DNA from: Diphasiastrum complanatum
Lineage: Eukaryota > Streptophyta > Lycopodiopsida > Lycopodiales > Lycopodiaceae
Direction: 5' to 3'
Assembly (NCBI GenBank): GCA_029204225.1
Contig: CM055113.1
Coordinates: 13,888,406-13,952,405 of the forward strand
DNA length: 64,000 nt
In this document: in pieces, positions 35,133 through 50,761 of the stretch
Layout of the letters: each line of letters starts with the position of its first letter
How positions within the stretch are numbered: position 1 is the stretch's first letter
Notes under the pieces: generated by a model
The model's input: the letters and a program-made list of their open reading frames with translations, nothing else
Database searches by the model: none
Told to the model about the DNA's origin: nothing
Position numbers and translations under genes: made by a program

Positions 35133-36025
35133 TGAGTTTCTATCTTTCATAGCCTTAGCATTTTTTTTCTTAGTTTTCCTAGAGGAAGACAATAGCCTAT
35201 ACATCACAGTAGTTGCTGAGCCTGTACTATCTCCAAGGAAATTCGCAAGACAAAGAAGAGCGCCAGTCAGATATATACCTGACAGCTCATCTTCTACTCA
35301 GGAAGAATTATGTGGATTCAACTGCGAACCACAAACTTATAAAGAAGCCATCAATTGTCCAGACAAGAACAAGTGGATCAAGGCCATGGAAGACAAAATG
35401 AGCTCCATGAAGCAAAACAAGGTATGGACTCTCGAGCCACTACAAGCCGACAGAAAGACTATCAAGTGTAAATGGGTCTACAAGCACAAGTATGGACCAG
35501 ACGACAATGTACTGAGATACAAAGCTAGGCTAGTTGCAAAGGGTTTCTCACAGAGGTATGGCATTGATTATACAGAGACGTTCTCTCCTGTTGTGAAGCA
35601 CATGTCCCTACACGTATTATTTACATACGCAGCTACCTATGATCTAAAGATCCACATCATAGATGAGAAAGTAGCCTTCCTACATGGGGAGCTGAAAGAA
35701 GAGGTCTACATGGACCAGCCACTGGGTTTTTCCAGTGAGTCACTTGCTGACTATGCCTGCAGAATGCATAGAAGCATCTATGGACTGAAACAGTCCGCCA
35801 GGCAGTGGTATAAGAAGAAGGATCACGCACTTAGATCCTTGGGCTTCCAGCCTTTAATGGCTGACTAAACATTCATGTGAAAGTCATAAATAGAGAGATC
35901 ATCATAGTCAGTGTCTATGTAGATGACACTCTGATCCTGTCATGGAGCGACAATCTGATTGCGTAGGTGAACGCAGATGTTTCGAGGCACTTCAAAATAT
36001 CGGACCTAGGAGAAGCAAAAATGCT
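35133..36025 (+). pseudogene. Copia reverse transcriptase fragment
   Basis: The frame includes the classic start (KWIKAMEDKMSSMKQNKVWT, LEPLQADRKTIKCKWVYKHK), then RYKARLVAKGFSQRYGIDY, ETFSPVV, FLHGELKEEVYMDQPLGF and IYGLKQSARQWY. A stop follows at about 35866; in shifted frames the YVDD box (VSVYVDDTLI, about 35908-35937) and ISDLGEAKMLLG are still legible to about 36025. There it joins a minus-strand gypsy integrase without any LTR between, so both are broken pieces. Confidence 0.85.
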
Positions 36026-37190
36026 ATCTGGGTTTACAAAGCGACTGAGATCTTCATGCTGGGAGATTGTATCCACACCAATTTGATCAGTGTTCCCCTT
36101 ATATACTGTCTTGAATGCCCACAAAGCAACATGCAATTTGTGTTCCAAATCAGATCTGCTAGCTTCAATTATTTTTGTGATTACGCTACACAGGATCTTA
36201 TTAGATGATTCTGCTTGTCCATTACCATGAGGGTAATAAGGTGTACTAGTTTTATGGACCACAAAGAATTCCTCCAATAGGACCTTGATGGCTTCATTGA
36301 TGAAATGACTTCCACGATCGCTGACTATCTCCACTTGTATCCAAAGCGTACATTGATATTTTCATAAAGAAGCTTGGCAGTTGTCCTCGCATCAGCTACT
36401 CGTACTGCCTTGGCTTCAACCTACTTTGTCCATCCACCAAGGGTATAGTATGTTGGACTACGATTGGAGGGATACACTTCAAATCACTATAATTCCAAGC
36501 AAAAGAATCCTTGTATTCCACCAATAACGAACGTAGTCTTTTGAATTGAGTGGGTGTTAACTGCACTCCCACATGCACTATCTTTTTTTCTTCACCTGGC
36601 TTGGCTAGATTCATTGGTTGCATTCGCACAGGTCTTTCAAAGACTTTCTCTGCTAGTTCTTGACTTTGATGAGGTTCTCGTTGAGCTTGCGGCATCATAA
36701 TCACTACATCATCTAAGTATAGTTCTTGAAGGTCTCAGGCATCTCGTGAACTGGCGTTCGGCGAGATTCCTCCTACAACATATTAGCCCGATTCATAATC
36801 TTTGGATTATCAGTCATCTGTAAAGAAGATGACGCTGCGTCTGGGTCCATTCGGACTGACTTCAAGGAATCCAACACCTTATTTTTTTTTCTTTTCTGCT
36901 CACATAGTTGGGTTCATCCTTGTTGTCTTTTGTCGGTATTGGTGTGACATTCGCTTCATGGTTGTGAATATCCACATCCACTGTGGCTATGGCCTTCTTT
37001 GGTAGATCGCTCCATCGCATCAACTTTTGGTGCAATAGGTCTCACCGCCCATGTGGTTGGATCAACCTTTACAACCTGGTCCCTGTTTTCAAAGGTGAGA
37101 CATCTAAATAGGTGTACATTACTTAGATTTGAACTCCGTTTTGGGAGCGTGAGAAAATGGCTCTTATTGCAACCGTATGTGGACCGCAAT
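35990..37190 (-). pseudogene. Deleted Ty3-gypsy copy: protease end, RT linker and integrase core
   Basis: On minus from 37190 it reads TFENRDQVVKVDPTTWAVRP (protease tail), then a linker around 36850-36960, then 36704-36430 LTPTQFKRLRSLLVEYKDSF (before RT), and then jumps straight to the integrase core at 36334 (EIVSDRGSHFINEAIK, PHGNGQAESSNKI). All parts match the Athila-like element at 41.5-52.2 kb. RT, RNase H and the first half of integrase are deleted, an in-between loss of some 1.9 kb compared with that element. Confidence 0.8.
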
Positions 37191-37283
37191 CGCTAGAAAT
37201 GCGGTTTCTTGGCGGTGTCTAGTCTTTGTATAATGACCACAGGGTTGACTCCTGTGGTTTCTGGCAGTCCCTTAGGCAGTTCT

Positions 37284-37490
37284 TTGTGGTGCCTTGGCGG
37301 TTCCTTGCGGTAGCTTGCAATGAGTCGTATTAGACTGCAACCTTTACCTTGGAGGTTCCTTGCGGTAGCTTGCAATGAGTCGTATTAGACTGCAGCCAAT
37401 GCCTTGGCGGTTCCTTGTTGTAGCTTTTGGTGAGTCATATTAGACCACAACCTTTGCCTTGGCGGTTCCTTGCGGTGTCTTGGGTGGAAG
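37284..37490. repeat. Tandem repeat with 55-bp period
   Basis: GGTTCCTTGCGGTAGCTTGC begins at 37299 and 37354; related units begin at 37409 and 37464. A degenerate unit precedes them. The array has about four copies with the phrase GAGTCGTATTAGACTGCA in each. Confidence 0.85.
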
Positions 37491-37494
37491 TAGA

Positions 37495-41461
<3,967 letters not shown>

Positions 41462-41466
41462 ATCAA

Positions 41467-42275
41467 TGTTGGGGGTATTCCCAACAAAGTGTAAATAAAT
41501 AAAATCATCCAATAAAATGTGTTGCAAGGGCATGGCATTTTGCGTGTATAAGCCCATGGCCCAATGAGCATGCAAATAAAGTTGTAAATAAAATAAACAT
41601 GACTTGGGCCTTGGAATTAAAATAAAACTAGAGGCCCAATGTCATTTTTAAACTTAGAGATTACTTTTTAGAGTTGGGTCCAAATTGGGACTCACATGAA
41701 TCTTGTGATTTCTAATGTACTTTTTGTGGACCCTTGGATCAAGTTGGGTCCAAGATGAATGGATAGGATCATTGTGAATATTAGCCAATAGAATTGAGGG
41801 GCAAGGCCTTCCCCATTTTATAAAAAGGCACCATTTGTAAACTATTTTCATGCTTAATGAGAAGGAGGAAACTCTACCAATTTTGGAAGAGAAGCATCCT
41901 CATTTGCAATTCAATGCTTGCTATTGCTCTTGTTGTTTTCAAGTTCATGCTTTTTGGTTTCAATAGTTTATGTTTGTCCTTTAGCAAGTATAATGTGCAT
42001 TTGAGCTAACCTCCACCCTCACTCTCTATCTCTCTCTCTTTCTCTCTTCTCTTCTCAATCTCTTCTTTTCTATCCCTTCCCTTCACCCAAATCATGATGA
42101 ATGTTAGTGTAGAGGAGTAGAGTTAAAGGAGAATAGTGTTAGTGGTGAGTAGAGTTAAGGGAGAAAGTAGGAAACTAACTAAAAGTAGCATCTACGCATA
42201 GTTAGGTACCTATCCAGTGATCTAACCTTGTTGACAAGTGGGAGGGCTATACTACGTAAGATCTTCGACCCTACA
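41467..42275 (+). mobile_element. 5' LTR of the Athila-like element
   Basis: It is 809 bp, begins TGTTGGGGGTATTCCC and ends GACCCTACA. A TATA-like TTTTATAAAAAGG lies near 41816, followed by an A-rich start region. From about 41953 to 42275 it matches the 3' LTR, including an interrupted CT tract at 42023-42047. The part before 41953 has no counterpart at the 3' end of the element. Confidence 0.75.
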
Positions 42276-42276
42276 G

Positions 42277-42294
42277 TAGCGCCATTGCCGGGGA
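42277..42294 (+). promoter_or_regulatory. Primer-binding site of the Athila-like element (tRNA-Asp type)
   Basis: TAGCGCCATTGCCGGGGA differs at two of 18 positions from TGGCGCCGTTGCCGGGGA, the complement of the tRNA-Asp 3' end used by Athila/Tat-type gypsy elements. Confidence 0.75.
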
Positions 42295-42639
42295 TAGGTT
42301 TTCACTAACTAGTTTAGTTGCATTTTAGCTATTTTCTTGTTTTTTAGAGTAGTTTAGGTAGATTTTTGGGAGTTCAGAGTTAATTTTTTGTATTTTTTTG
42401 TGTTTGGACTGTTTACAGCTAGCGGAGGAGGTGTGAGAGGTTAGAGGAGGCCCTGAACAGCCTCTAAGGGCTTGAAACCCAAACCAACCAGCCAAAAAAT
42501 CCAAAAAACACACCAACCTACATTCTGGAGGGAAAAAGAGTTTAAAAACTCATCAGATTTTTATATCTCCAGAATCAGTGAGAATTAACCCTTGCATGAC
42601 TAGCAGCATCTCTAGGGTACTGTCCAGACCTGCATAGAA

Positions 42640-43385
42640 GCCTGCGAGAGTTAGTTCCAAGCAGATTGTAAAAATCAGAGAAAAATCGTAAAAAATTCAA
42701 AAAACCCTTGAAAAAATCCAAAAAAATTCAAATCTTCATAAGAACTCTCGCAGAGCCCTCTGAAGTTCCATCTCAGTGAGACCAGGACACAGAGAGGCTT
42801 GCAAGAGTTAGTTTGATATCTAAGTGCCTGTGCGAGAGTTCTCAGTGAAAAAAAGACGGGAAAGTACTAGTGAACCCTCGTAGACAGCAAAATCTTCAGA
42901 TCCAGTGGTCAAGAACTCTCGCAGAGGATTTGGAAGTTCCATTTCAGTGAGACCAGGACACAGAAGAGCTTGCGAGAGTTAGTCTGATTCCAGTGAGCAG
43001 AAACTTGGATTTAAGTGCAAAAAAATCACTAAAAAAGTGAAGATCCAGCAAATCCTTCCAGTAAGAACTCTCGCAGACCCTCTCAATCAATTCAGAGTGT
43101 CAATTTACATCAGTGATGAAGCCTGCGAGAGTTAGTGTAAAGATCTGGTGAAGATCAAGCCAAAAAAGTGGTTTTGAAACCTCATAGACAGTGAAATTTT
43201 CACTTCATGCAAGCGTTAACTCTCGCAGAGAATTCTATAGTGAGATCTGCATCAAATCCAACTACTGTGAACCTTGCAAGAGTTACTTCCCAGAGATCTG
43301 AAAGATATCAAGTTTTTTACTTACAAAAACAGCTAAAGAACCCTCGCACAGCCAACCCTCGCACAAGATAACCCTCGCAGACCAG
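42640..43385 (+). repeat. Leader array of alternating complementary 9-mers
   Basis: GCGAGAGTT or GCAAGAGTT occurs at 42644, 42801, 42832, 42972, 43125 and 43276, and its exact complement AACTCTCGC at 42743, 42914, 43066 and 43218. They alternate along the leader with a unit length of about 152-171 bp, and longer phrases such as GTGAGACCAGGACACAGA are repeated too. In RNA the neighbours could pair to give a chain of hairpins. Related motifs (AACCCTCGCAGA, GTGCGAGAGTT) return in the 3' noncoding part at 51195-51475. Confidence 0.75.
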
Positions 43386-43639
43386 ATCAGTGGAAAGATC
43401 TGCATAATATCCAGCTACTGTCAAAATCTCAGGTCAATCAGTGCAAAGAGTAAAAAATTATCAAGGAAAAACCACCGTAAAAGGCCTAAAATTCACTTCC
43501 GGCCGATCAGATCGATCAGATCCTTGAAGATCCAGATTGCATTCTACTGTATAAGCAAGATCCAATCACTTTGGAACCCACCATTGGATGAATCCAAGAT
43601 TGGCACGATAAATAGCATGAAGGATAGCAAATCAGGCAC

Positions 43640-46440
43640 CACACCTTCCCAGATTAGCAGATGTGCAACAAGAGGCAGAACCGGAACCAGCACTAATGGA
43701 TCCAATGGGCCAATCCGTACTTGTCGCTCCCTTGCAAGCAGTCCGGAGAGCACCACGGATGGAAATACCAAAATACGACAGATCATCAGATCCCATCCGA
43801 TTCTTCCAGATCTGCGAGCAAGCTTGTGAAATCTACAATGAATGGACACCTGCGGAGAAGCTGATGCTATTCCCTATGTCCTTACTGGCAGTGGCTCAGG
43901 ATTGCATTGTAAAGCTACCTTTACAAGCTTTACTTCCGGCGCCATTATTGTTTCCGGCGCCAGCAGCGCCCCTGCTGCTCCCGGCGCCACCGGAGCCCCT
44001 ATGACCAGAATCCAGTCGGCGCCAAGTTCCTATGGCTGAAAATCTTTGATCGGTTCTAGCGAAGTCCAGAGAGCTTAGATCGATGTGCAATCACCTCACA
44101 CGATCTAGGCATGATTAAAGGAAGCATGGGGATCAATAAATTCTAGAGAGAGAAAATGACTTTCTAGAGAGAGAAAATGTGCTTTACCAGCCTGGGTAGA
44201 GCACTTGGTATGAGGGGAGGTGGCGAATCCCACCAATACTATAGGGGAGTGCGGGTTGCGACTCAGGGCGAGCTCCAACCAAGTCTCAGCCTCCCTTGCT
44301 GGAATGTTGTCCTGGCACTCGCCTTGGCATGCCAGCGCCCCGGAGACTAGGGTCGGTCACACACTCGAAATGTAATCTACTCAGATTTATCAATAAAGTG
44401 GGATTTTTCTCAAATTGACTTTGATTACCTTCTGGGTTTCAGTGTTCGGTAAAAGCGCCAGTTGTAAGGCCGCTTCAAACTTTTTAATTTAGCACATAGC
44501 TGAGGGTCGTATCCCGGGACGCCAGCGGTATGCCGTCAGGACCATTCGGTCCGTGGCGCCAGCGGTATGCTATCGGGACCATTTGGTCCAGGAACTGGTT
44601 GTCTCCATATTTGTCGCAGCTTGTGGTTATGAGTGTTCCTTGCATGAACGTGAATGGGTTAAGCACTTGGGGAACGGGCTCTAATCTGTCGGCTGAGTTG
44701 GATGGCTTGCTTGGGTGGAAGTTACCTGTTTATGGTTGTCCAGTCTGGCAAGGCGCCAGGTTGGCTTCCAGCGCTCATGACGAAGCTTTCAGCTGGTTAA
44801 GTCTGATGTAATGTTGATTTCGGAACTTCAAGTTGGTTAAGTCTGATCGTTGTTGGCGAGTTGGCTGCTTGTATGTCAAGTGGGTTTGGATGGCAAGAGT
44901 TGAAGGCTGGGAAGCTAAGTCGTGGTTCCCGGCTCCCTTTGGGATGCTTGCGCTACAGATTGGTTTTTCAACCTGTCAGAGGAAGAAAATTCCACTTGGG
45001 AAGCGGTTAAAGCGGCTTTCATTACGCGCTCAAACCAAGAAAGTTCCTGGAAGGCCTGTTTCTCCTGCTGAGCAAAGTCAAGATGAGAAAACGAGAAAGG
45101 GTCCGGGACTATATTGGACGGGTAAAACATCTACGATCCGAGTGCAGTGTAGTCCTAACTCCCGATCATGTGGTGATCATGTAGTTCGTAGCCGGATTAC
45201 CACGAAGCATCAGAAGAGAACTGAAATGACAGGAGCAGTACGCTTCTCTGCAAAAAGCTATGGAAGATGCCATCAGGGAAGAGGATGAGAGATCTGACGA
45301 CGAATATCCTTCCACCCACACTCCTAGTCCCTCGATCGCATCATCATCATCAAACGCATCCGCTCTCTCCACAGAACTGCTGTTGGAGCAAATGACAAAA
45401 TTACACAAACAACAGATGGAGCAACTTACGGCGCAGTTTGGCCAAAAATTGAAAGCCTTACAAGGAACTGTAGCAGTAACTCCATATCAATCAGAACCAA
45501 ACCAGCTGCAGTATCCTCAACGGGAGAATGTACGGTGTTCAGTATGCACGCAAAACCATACAACGAACGAGTGTCCAGTCCTAAAGCAAAATCTGAGACT
45601 GACACATAGATTATGCCATCTGTGCAATGCAATATCGCACGATACGACATTTTGCCCGTTTAGCCCCCGGATTGTTCAACAGAAGAGATGTCCTTATCAG
45701 ACTTCCTATCCTTATCATCAAGGGGCACCCAACGCGGCACCAAGGTATGGCGCACCAGATCAACCACAATGTATGGCCTTACCTGCTCCACCAGGGCCAG
45801 CCAATCAACAAGTGGCCCATGTAAATCTGACAGCAGCAAAATCAGAGATGCAAATGCCACCTCAACCTGAGCAACAGCAATGGTACGGACCAGATGAACC
45901 ATTTATGGATCCTGCCATAAATGAATATGTTTCGGCCTATGCAGCTCAAACTCAGCACCAAGGCGGAAGAAATTATGGCTGCTACGGATGCGGTGAAGGA
46001 GACAGAATAGCATAATGTCCCTACAAATGACAATATACAACCTCCTGTCGAGAATGCGGTTATGGACACTGTTACAAGAATTGTCCATTTAAACCTGGAA
46101 ACAATGCACCTCTTAACCTCGTTTCCATACAACAACTAGCAGTTCCAGCAGGGATGCCATCGGAAGGTCGACAATTCCACGCTCCTGTGTTAGCTGCTAC
46201 GCGAGCAGATAAGAGGAAGGAAGTGACTCCCTCACCACCACCATCGGTCACTGATGACCAACCCTCAACTTCAGCGCCATATCCAAATGGAGGGAAAAGA
46301 GAAGACAATACCAGAAAATAAGACATTAAAAAGCACAAGCGGAGGAAAAAGAGAAAGAAAGAGACAATCCCACAAAAACTCCAGTCGGCGTCGAACGGGA
46401 ACCGCAAGCTGGCTCACCACTGCGCACTGATCAGAATGAT
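43640..46440 (+). pseudogene. Gag of the Athila-like element, split by an insertion
   Basis: The first part (to about 43895) reads MEIPKYDRSSDPIRFFQICE and ACEIYNEWTPAEKLMLFPMSL, the start of a gag capsid region. After about 1 kb of foreign DNA it resumes near 44970 with TWEAVKAAFITR, then KRERVRDYIGRVKHLRSEC, a coiled-coil and Gln-rich stretch at 45260-45520 and zinc-knuckle-like Cys/His groups (YGCYGCGEGD; CRECGYGHCYKNCPF). Stops at 46012 and frameshifts near 45030-45190 and 46320 break it. Gag would form the particle that packages element RNA. Confidence 0.7.
43910..44960. mobile_element. Insertion inside gag, with a SINE-like segment
   Basis: The gag reading is lost near 43910 and returns near 44970. 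Within it, 44190-44260 reads GGGTAGAGCACTTGGTATG and then GGCGAATCCCACC, which resemble the A and B boxes of a tRNA-derived pol III promoter, as in plant SINEs. AATAAA lies near 44393. A unit of about 36 bp with GCCAGCGGTATGC and GGACCATTYGGTCC is repeated at about 44521 and 44557. The outer limits and class of the insertion are uncertain. Confidence 0.5.
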
Positions 46441-46443
46441 CGG

Positions 46444-47415
46444 TTGCACCAACATGAACCACCTTTTCACATGGTGGAGCCCGAGGAACCACACACTCAA
46501 AGGCTCACACTTTTGCTGTCAAGCCATGTTAGTTTACCACTCGAAGAACTACTGCGGATTGCACCACAAGCGAAAAGCCTTCTAGCTGAATGGGCCAAAG
46601 CGGATGAGGAGCCTGTAGCGCCTGAGCCCATATATTGTGCAGGCTATGATGAAACAAATAACGTCCTCCACATCGGAGCAGCATGGGAAAGTGAGGAACA
46701 CAACATCACTTTGCCAATCAAACACAAGAGATACGAGGACGAGGCGACAGTGGTAGATGAAGGATTGAGTGTCAATCTGATCTCCACTACTTTATATGAA
46801 AAATGGAGTTTACAAGGATTGAAGCCAACAAAATTCGCCATCAAGCTAGTAGATCAATCATGTGTGAAACCAAAAGGTGTAGTTGCCGATATCCCCGTAA
46901 AGATAGTAGACATGCAGTTTGTGATCACTTTTGTAGTCATGGATATACCTGAATTTCCATCTACATACCGTGTTTTATTGGAAAGACCATGGTTGAGGAC
47001 TGCGCAAGTAGTACACAACTGGGGTACAGGGAAACTCACCTTCGAGAACAGAGAACAGGCTGTAAAGGTTGATCCAACCACATGGGCGGTGAAACCTATT
47101 GCACCCAAGGCCGATGACGGATCATCCACGACAGATCATACGATTGATCGCCCAAGGCCAGCCAAGGGAGGTCACTATCATTCAGAGACGGATGTCGTGA
47201 GATGGACAGATGCATTAGCACCCATTAACTGCCAGGCATGTCAATATGAATCAGATCCAGAACCTAGTACATCTTCACTCAAATGTTACACTATGGACAC
47301 ACCAATCACATTTGGGGTGAATATGATAAACGTAGCATGGCTGTCAACGGAGCCTATTGAGAACCCAGCGGACGATGATCTAGTCCCTTGGCAACATGCT
47401 CTAACTTATAATTAG
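46444..47415 (+). pseudogene. Protease region of the Athila-like element
   Basis: A 323-codon open frame contains VVDEGLSVNLISTTLYEKW where gypsy protease has a DxGSSxN-type active site, and YRVLLERPWLRTAQVVHNWG where the family has LLGRPWL. The key glycine-serine next to the aspartate is changed (DEGLS), so even though the frame is open the protease is probably inactive. A Pro- and Lys-rich linker (47452-47754) leads to RT. Confidence 0.75.
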
Positions 47416-47793
47416 GAGATTGAGCTGACTGATGAACAGGTCCTACACCACATGGATCCAGATCGTTATGAAACCAAGAAGGTACCAGCTCAACCACCAC
47501 AAAAGTCTGCTATGGCGAAAGTCTCAAGGATCGATCCACCCAAGGCACCTGCGAATAAGAAGAATCAGTTGAAGCAACGCTACAACCAAGTGATCCGATG
47601 GAGTGACCTACCCGAAGAGGCAATAGCTACAGTGGACGTTGATATTCACAACCATGAGGCGAATGTCACGGCAGTCCCAAAGAAAGACAACAAGGATGAA
47701 CCCACCAAAATGACAAAAAAGAGCAAAAAGAAGGTGTTGGATTCCTTAAAGTAAATCCAGTTGGACTCAGATACAGCGTCATCTTCTACATAG

Positions 47794-48852
47794 GTGACAG
47801 AAAATCAAAAAATGGCCAGTCGGACCAGGATCAATATGCTGAAAGAGAAATCTCGACGAGCTCCAGTTCACGAGATGCTTGATACTTTCAAGAATTATGC
47901 TTTGGACGATGTGGTAATCATGATGCCGCAAGCCCAGCGAGAACCTGATCAAAGTCAGGCACCAGCGGAACAAGTCTTTGAGGGACCTGCACGAACACAG
48001 CCGATGAATCTTGCGGAGCTAGGAGAAGAAGAAAAGATAGTGCATGTGGGAGAGCAATTAACACCCACGCAGTTCAAGAGACTACGATCCTTGTTGGTGG
48101 AATATAAAGACTGTTTTGCCTGAAGCTATAGTGATCTAAAGGACATTCCGCCAACAGTAGTCCAACATACCATACCCTTGGTGGACGGAGCAGTCCCCCA
48201 GGTGAGTCGTTAATACCACTGCAACCCGAATTATACAGAACTGATCAAGCAGGAGCTGCAAAAGCTGATGGACGCAGATTTCATTTACGAGATCGAGCAC
48301 ACAGAATGGGTATCGCCAATAGTTATAGTACCCAAGAAGAATGGCAAAATGCAGATCTGTGTGAATCTGAAGGCGCTAAATGCAGTCACCAAAAAGGACC
48401 ATTTTTCTTTACCATTTACGAAAAGTGTTCTTGACAGGGTACCTGGCGCCGAAGCCTAAAATCTCTAGACGGCTTCAACCTACAACCAAGTGAAAATAGC
48501 CCCCCAGGACTAGCACAAGACAACATTTGCCACGAAATGGGGAATCTATGCCTATAAAGTGATGTCATTCGGACTTTGCAATGCCCCAAGCACTTTCCAG
48601 TGAGTCATGCAAGCGACATTCAAAGATTATTTGCAAAAATTTCTGGAAATTTTCTTGGACGATCTGTGCGTGCATGGACCAAATTCAGAACACTTATCCA
48701 ATCTGGAGAAGGTGTTACAAAATGTAGCGAATACCAGATCTCCTGAATCCAAAAAAATGTCAATTCTGGGTGACACATGGCTTGATTCTCGGCCATATAG
48801 TGTCAAGACACGGGATCGCCACATACCTATCAAAGATCAAGATCATTATTGA
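47794..48852 (+). pseudogene. Reverse transcriptase of the Athila-like element
   Basis: It begins with LTPTQFKRLRSLLVEYKDCF, a stop, then YSDLKDIPP and ELQKLMDADFIYEIEHTEWV, SPIVIVPKKNGKMQICVN and, after further stops, GIYAYKVMSFGLCNAPSTFQ and the catalytic motif FLDDLCVHG at about 48652-48678, a variant of YxDD with the two aspartates kept. At least six stops and one frameshift near 48770 make it non-functional. Confidence 0.85.
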
Positions 48853-49549
48853 TCTACCACCACCGGGGACAATCCGCGAGGTCTACATTTTCATGGGTCA
48901 TGCTAACTATTATAGGATCTTCATTCTTGATTTTGCGGAGTTAGCCAGACCAATCTACAAACTCACAATGGAGCCACATTGGAATGAGGAGGCCCTAAAG
49001 GCTTTCCAAAAGCTTAAGGATGCATTGGCTTCAGCACCAATCTTACGCCCACCCAATTGGTCCATTGAGTTTCACGTGCATACGGATGCATCAAAGTATG
49101 CAGTTGGAGCAGTCTCAACCCAGCCAGGTGAACACAAAAAGGATTTTCCAATCCGGTTTGCAAGCCGACAGCTCAGTGATACCGAAATGAACTATTCAAC
49201 CACAAAGTAGGAAGCACTGACAATGATCTATGCAGTTAAGAAATTTTGACATTACTTGATGGCCACACATTTTGCTTTTTATACGAATCATCAACCCTTG
49301 CTCTATCTCGTTGATAAAACTTGCAACACCGGAAGAATCACCAGATGGCTACTTCTGTTATTGGAGTCTGATTTTCGGATAGTAGTTCGCAAGGGAAAAC
49401 AACACTACATGGCAGATCATGTGTCACAAATCAAGGGAAAGGAGATTGCAACCCAACCCGATGATGAGTGGGTAGATGCTGTCTTATTTTACGTGGACAC
49501 AGTACCACAATGGGTTGCCGACATTGTTGAATATCTAATGCGGGGCTAA
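48770..49549 (+). pseudogene. RNase H of the Athila-like element
   Basis: The RT thumb and RNase H follow in a new frame: FMGHANYYRIFILDFAELA, PILRPPNWSIEFHVHTDASK (first catalytic Asp in HTDASK), RFASRQLSDTEMNYSTTK, a stop, then FYTNHQPLLYLVD and VRKGKQHYMADHVSQ. Stops at 49208 and 49247 interrupt it. The order and motifs are those of gypsy elements. Confidence 0.8.
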
Positions 49550-49585
49550 CCAGACAAATCACTACCAAAGGCGGAACAACGGAAA

Positions 49586-50761
49586 TTGATCTTGAAGGCT
49601 AGACCTTATCAGCTGATTGTCGGCCAGTTGTATTTAAGAGGTCTTGATGGAATTCTTCAGCGGTGTATTCTTCCTCATGAGACCACCCAGATCATTTCAC
49701 TTTCACATGAAGGCATGGGTGGGGGTCATTTTGCATCTGACATTATAGTTCGCAAGATCCTACAATCAGGATGTCGGTGGCCAACGATTCATAAATATAC
49801 GGAGGAATACTTGAAAAAGTGCGATGTGTGCCAAAGGGCAAGGAGACCAACGAGATTGAACTATGATCTACTGCACCCAGTCTTAGCCCAAGCACCATTC
49901 GAAAAATGGGGATTGGATTATATTGGTTCAATTCACCCTGTATCAAGGACTTCCCAGGCTCGATACATAATTATAGCCACAGACTACCTCACCAAATGGG
50001 TCGAAGCCAAGGCAGTAAGAGTAGCTGATGCTAGGACCACTGCCAAGTTCCTTTATGAAAATATCATTGTGCGCTTCGGATGCCCGGTGGAGCTAGTCAG
50101 TGATCGCGGAAGCCATTTCATCAACGAGACCATCAAGGTCCTGTTGGAGAAATTCTTCGTGATCCACAAAACCAGTTACGTCTTATTATCCTCGTGGTAA
50201 TGGCAAGCAAAATCATCCAATAAGATCCTGTGTAGCATTCTCACGAAAACAGTTGAAACTAGCAGATCAGATTGGGAACACAAGTTGCATGCTGCATTGT
50301 CGGCATTTAGGACAGCATATAAAGAAAGCACTTATCAAACACCCTTCCAATTGGTATATGGTCAGGATGCTGTGATGCCAGTAGAGTTTTTAATTCCTTC
50401 ATTAAGGATTGCCACCGCGCAACATCTTAATGAGTCCAATTCTCTACAGCTATGCCACGAAGCTCTACATAAACTCTGTGAAACACGCTTACTAGTTGTG
50501 CATGCACTGGCAGCTAAAAAAGAAAGACACAAAGCTTGGCATGATCGCAGATTACAAAAGAAGGATCTTTGTTCAGGAGATCTGGTCCTAATGTATAAAA
50601 CCAAGGCGATCAAGGAGAAGTTAAAACTCACTGGCGAAGGTCCTTATAGGATCAAGAAAATTCTTAATCATGGAGCCGTGAACTTAGAAAAACTAGATGG
50701 GACGCCATTCGACACACCCATCAACGGTAGCCGGTTGCACAAGTACTGGCCACCACAGTAA
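49586..50761 (+). pseudogene. Integrase of the Athila-like element
   Basis: The zinc-binding domain is seen as HEGMGGGHF ... CDVCQRA, the core as WGLDYIGSIHPV, ATDYLTKWVEAKAV and VSDRGSHFINETIK, with a frameshift around 50170 where PHGNGQAESSNK would contain the catalytic Glu (the text there is shifted). The C-terminal part reads ALSAFRTAYKESTYQTPFQL and ends NGSRLHKYWPPQ at 50758. No chromodomain follows, which agrees with Tat/Athila-type elements and separates it from the chromovirus at 7-11 kb. Confidence 0.85.

Noticed and set aside
37284-37490. CRISPR-like array
   Set aside because: The units are contiguous tandem repeats without unique spacers, and the genome is plant nuclear DNA.
44185-44260. 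A functional tRNA gene
   Set aside because: Only A- and B-box-like stretches are present; the arms do not fold into a full cloverleaf and no anticodon loop could be placed.
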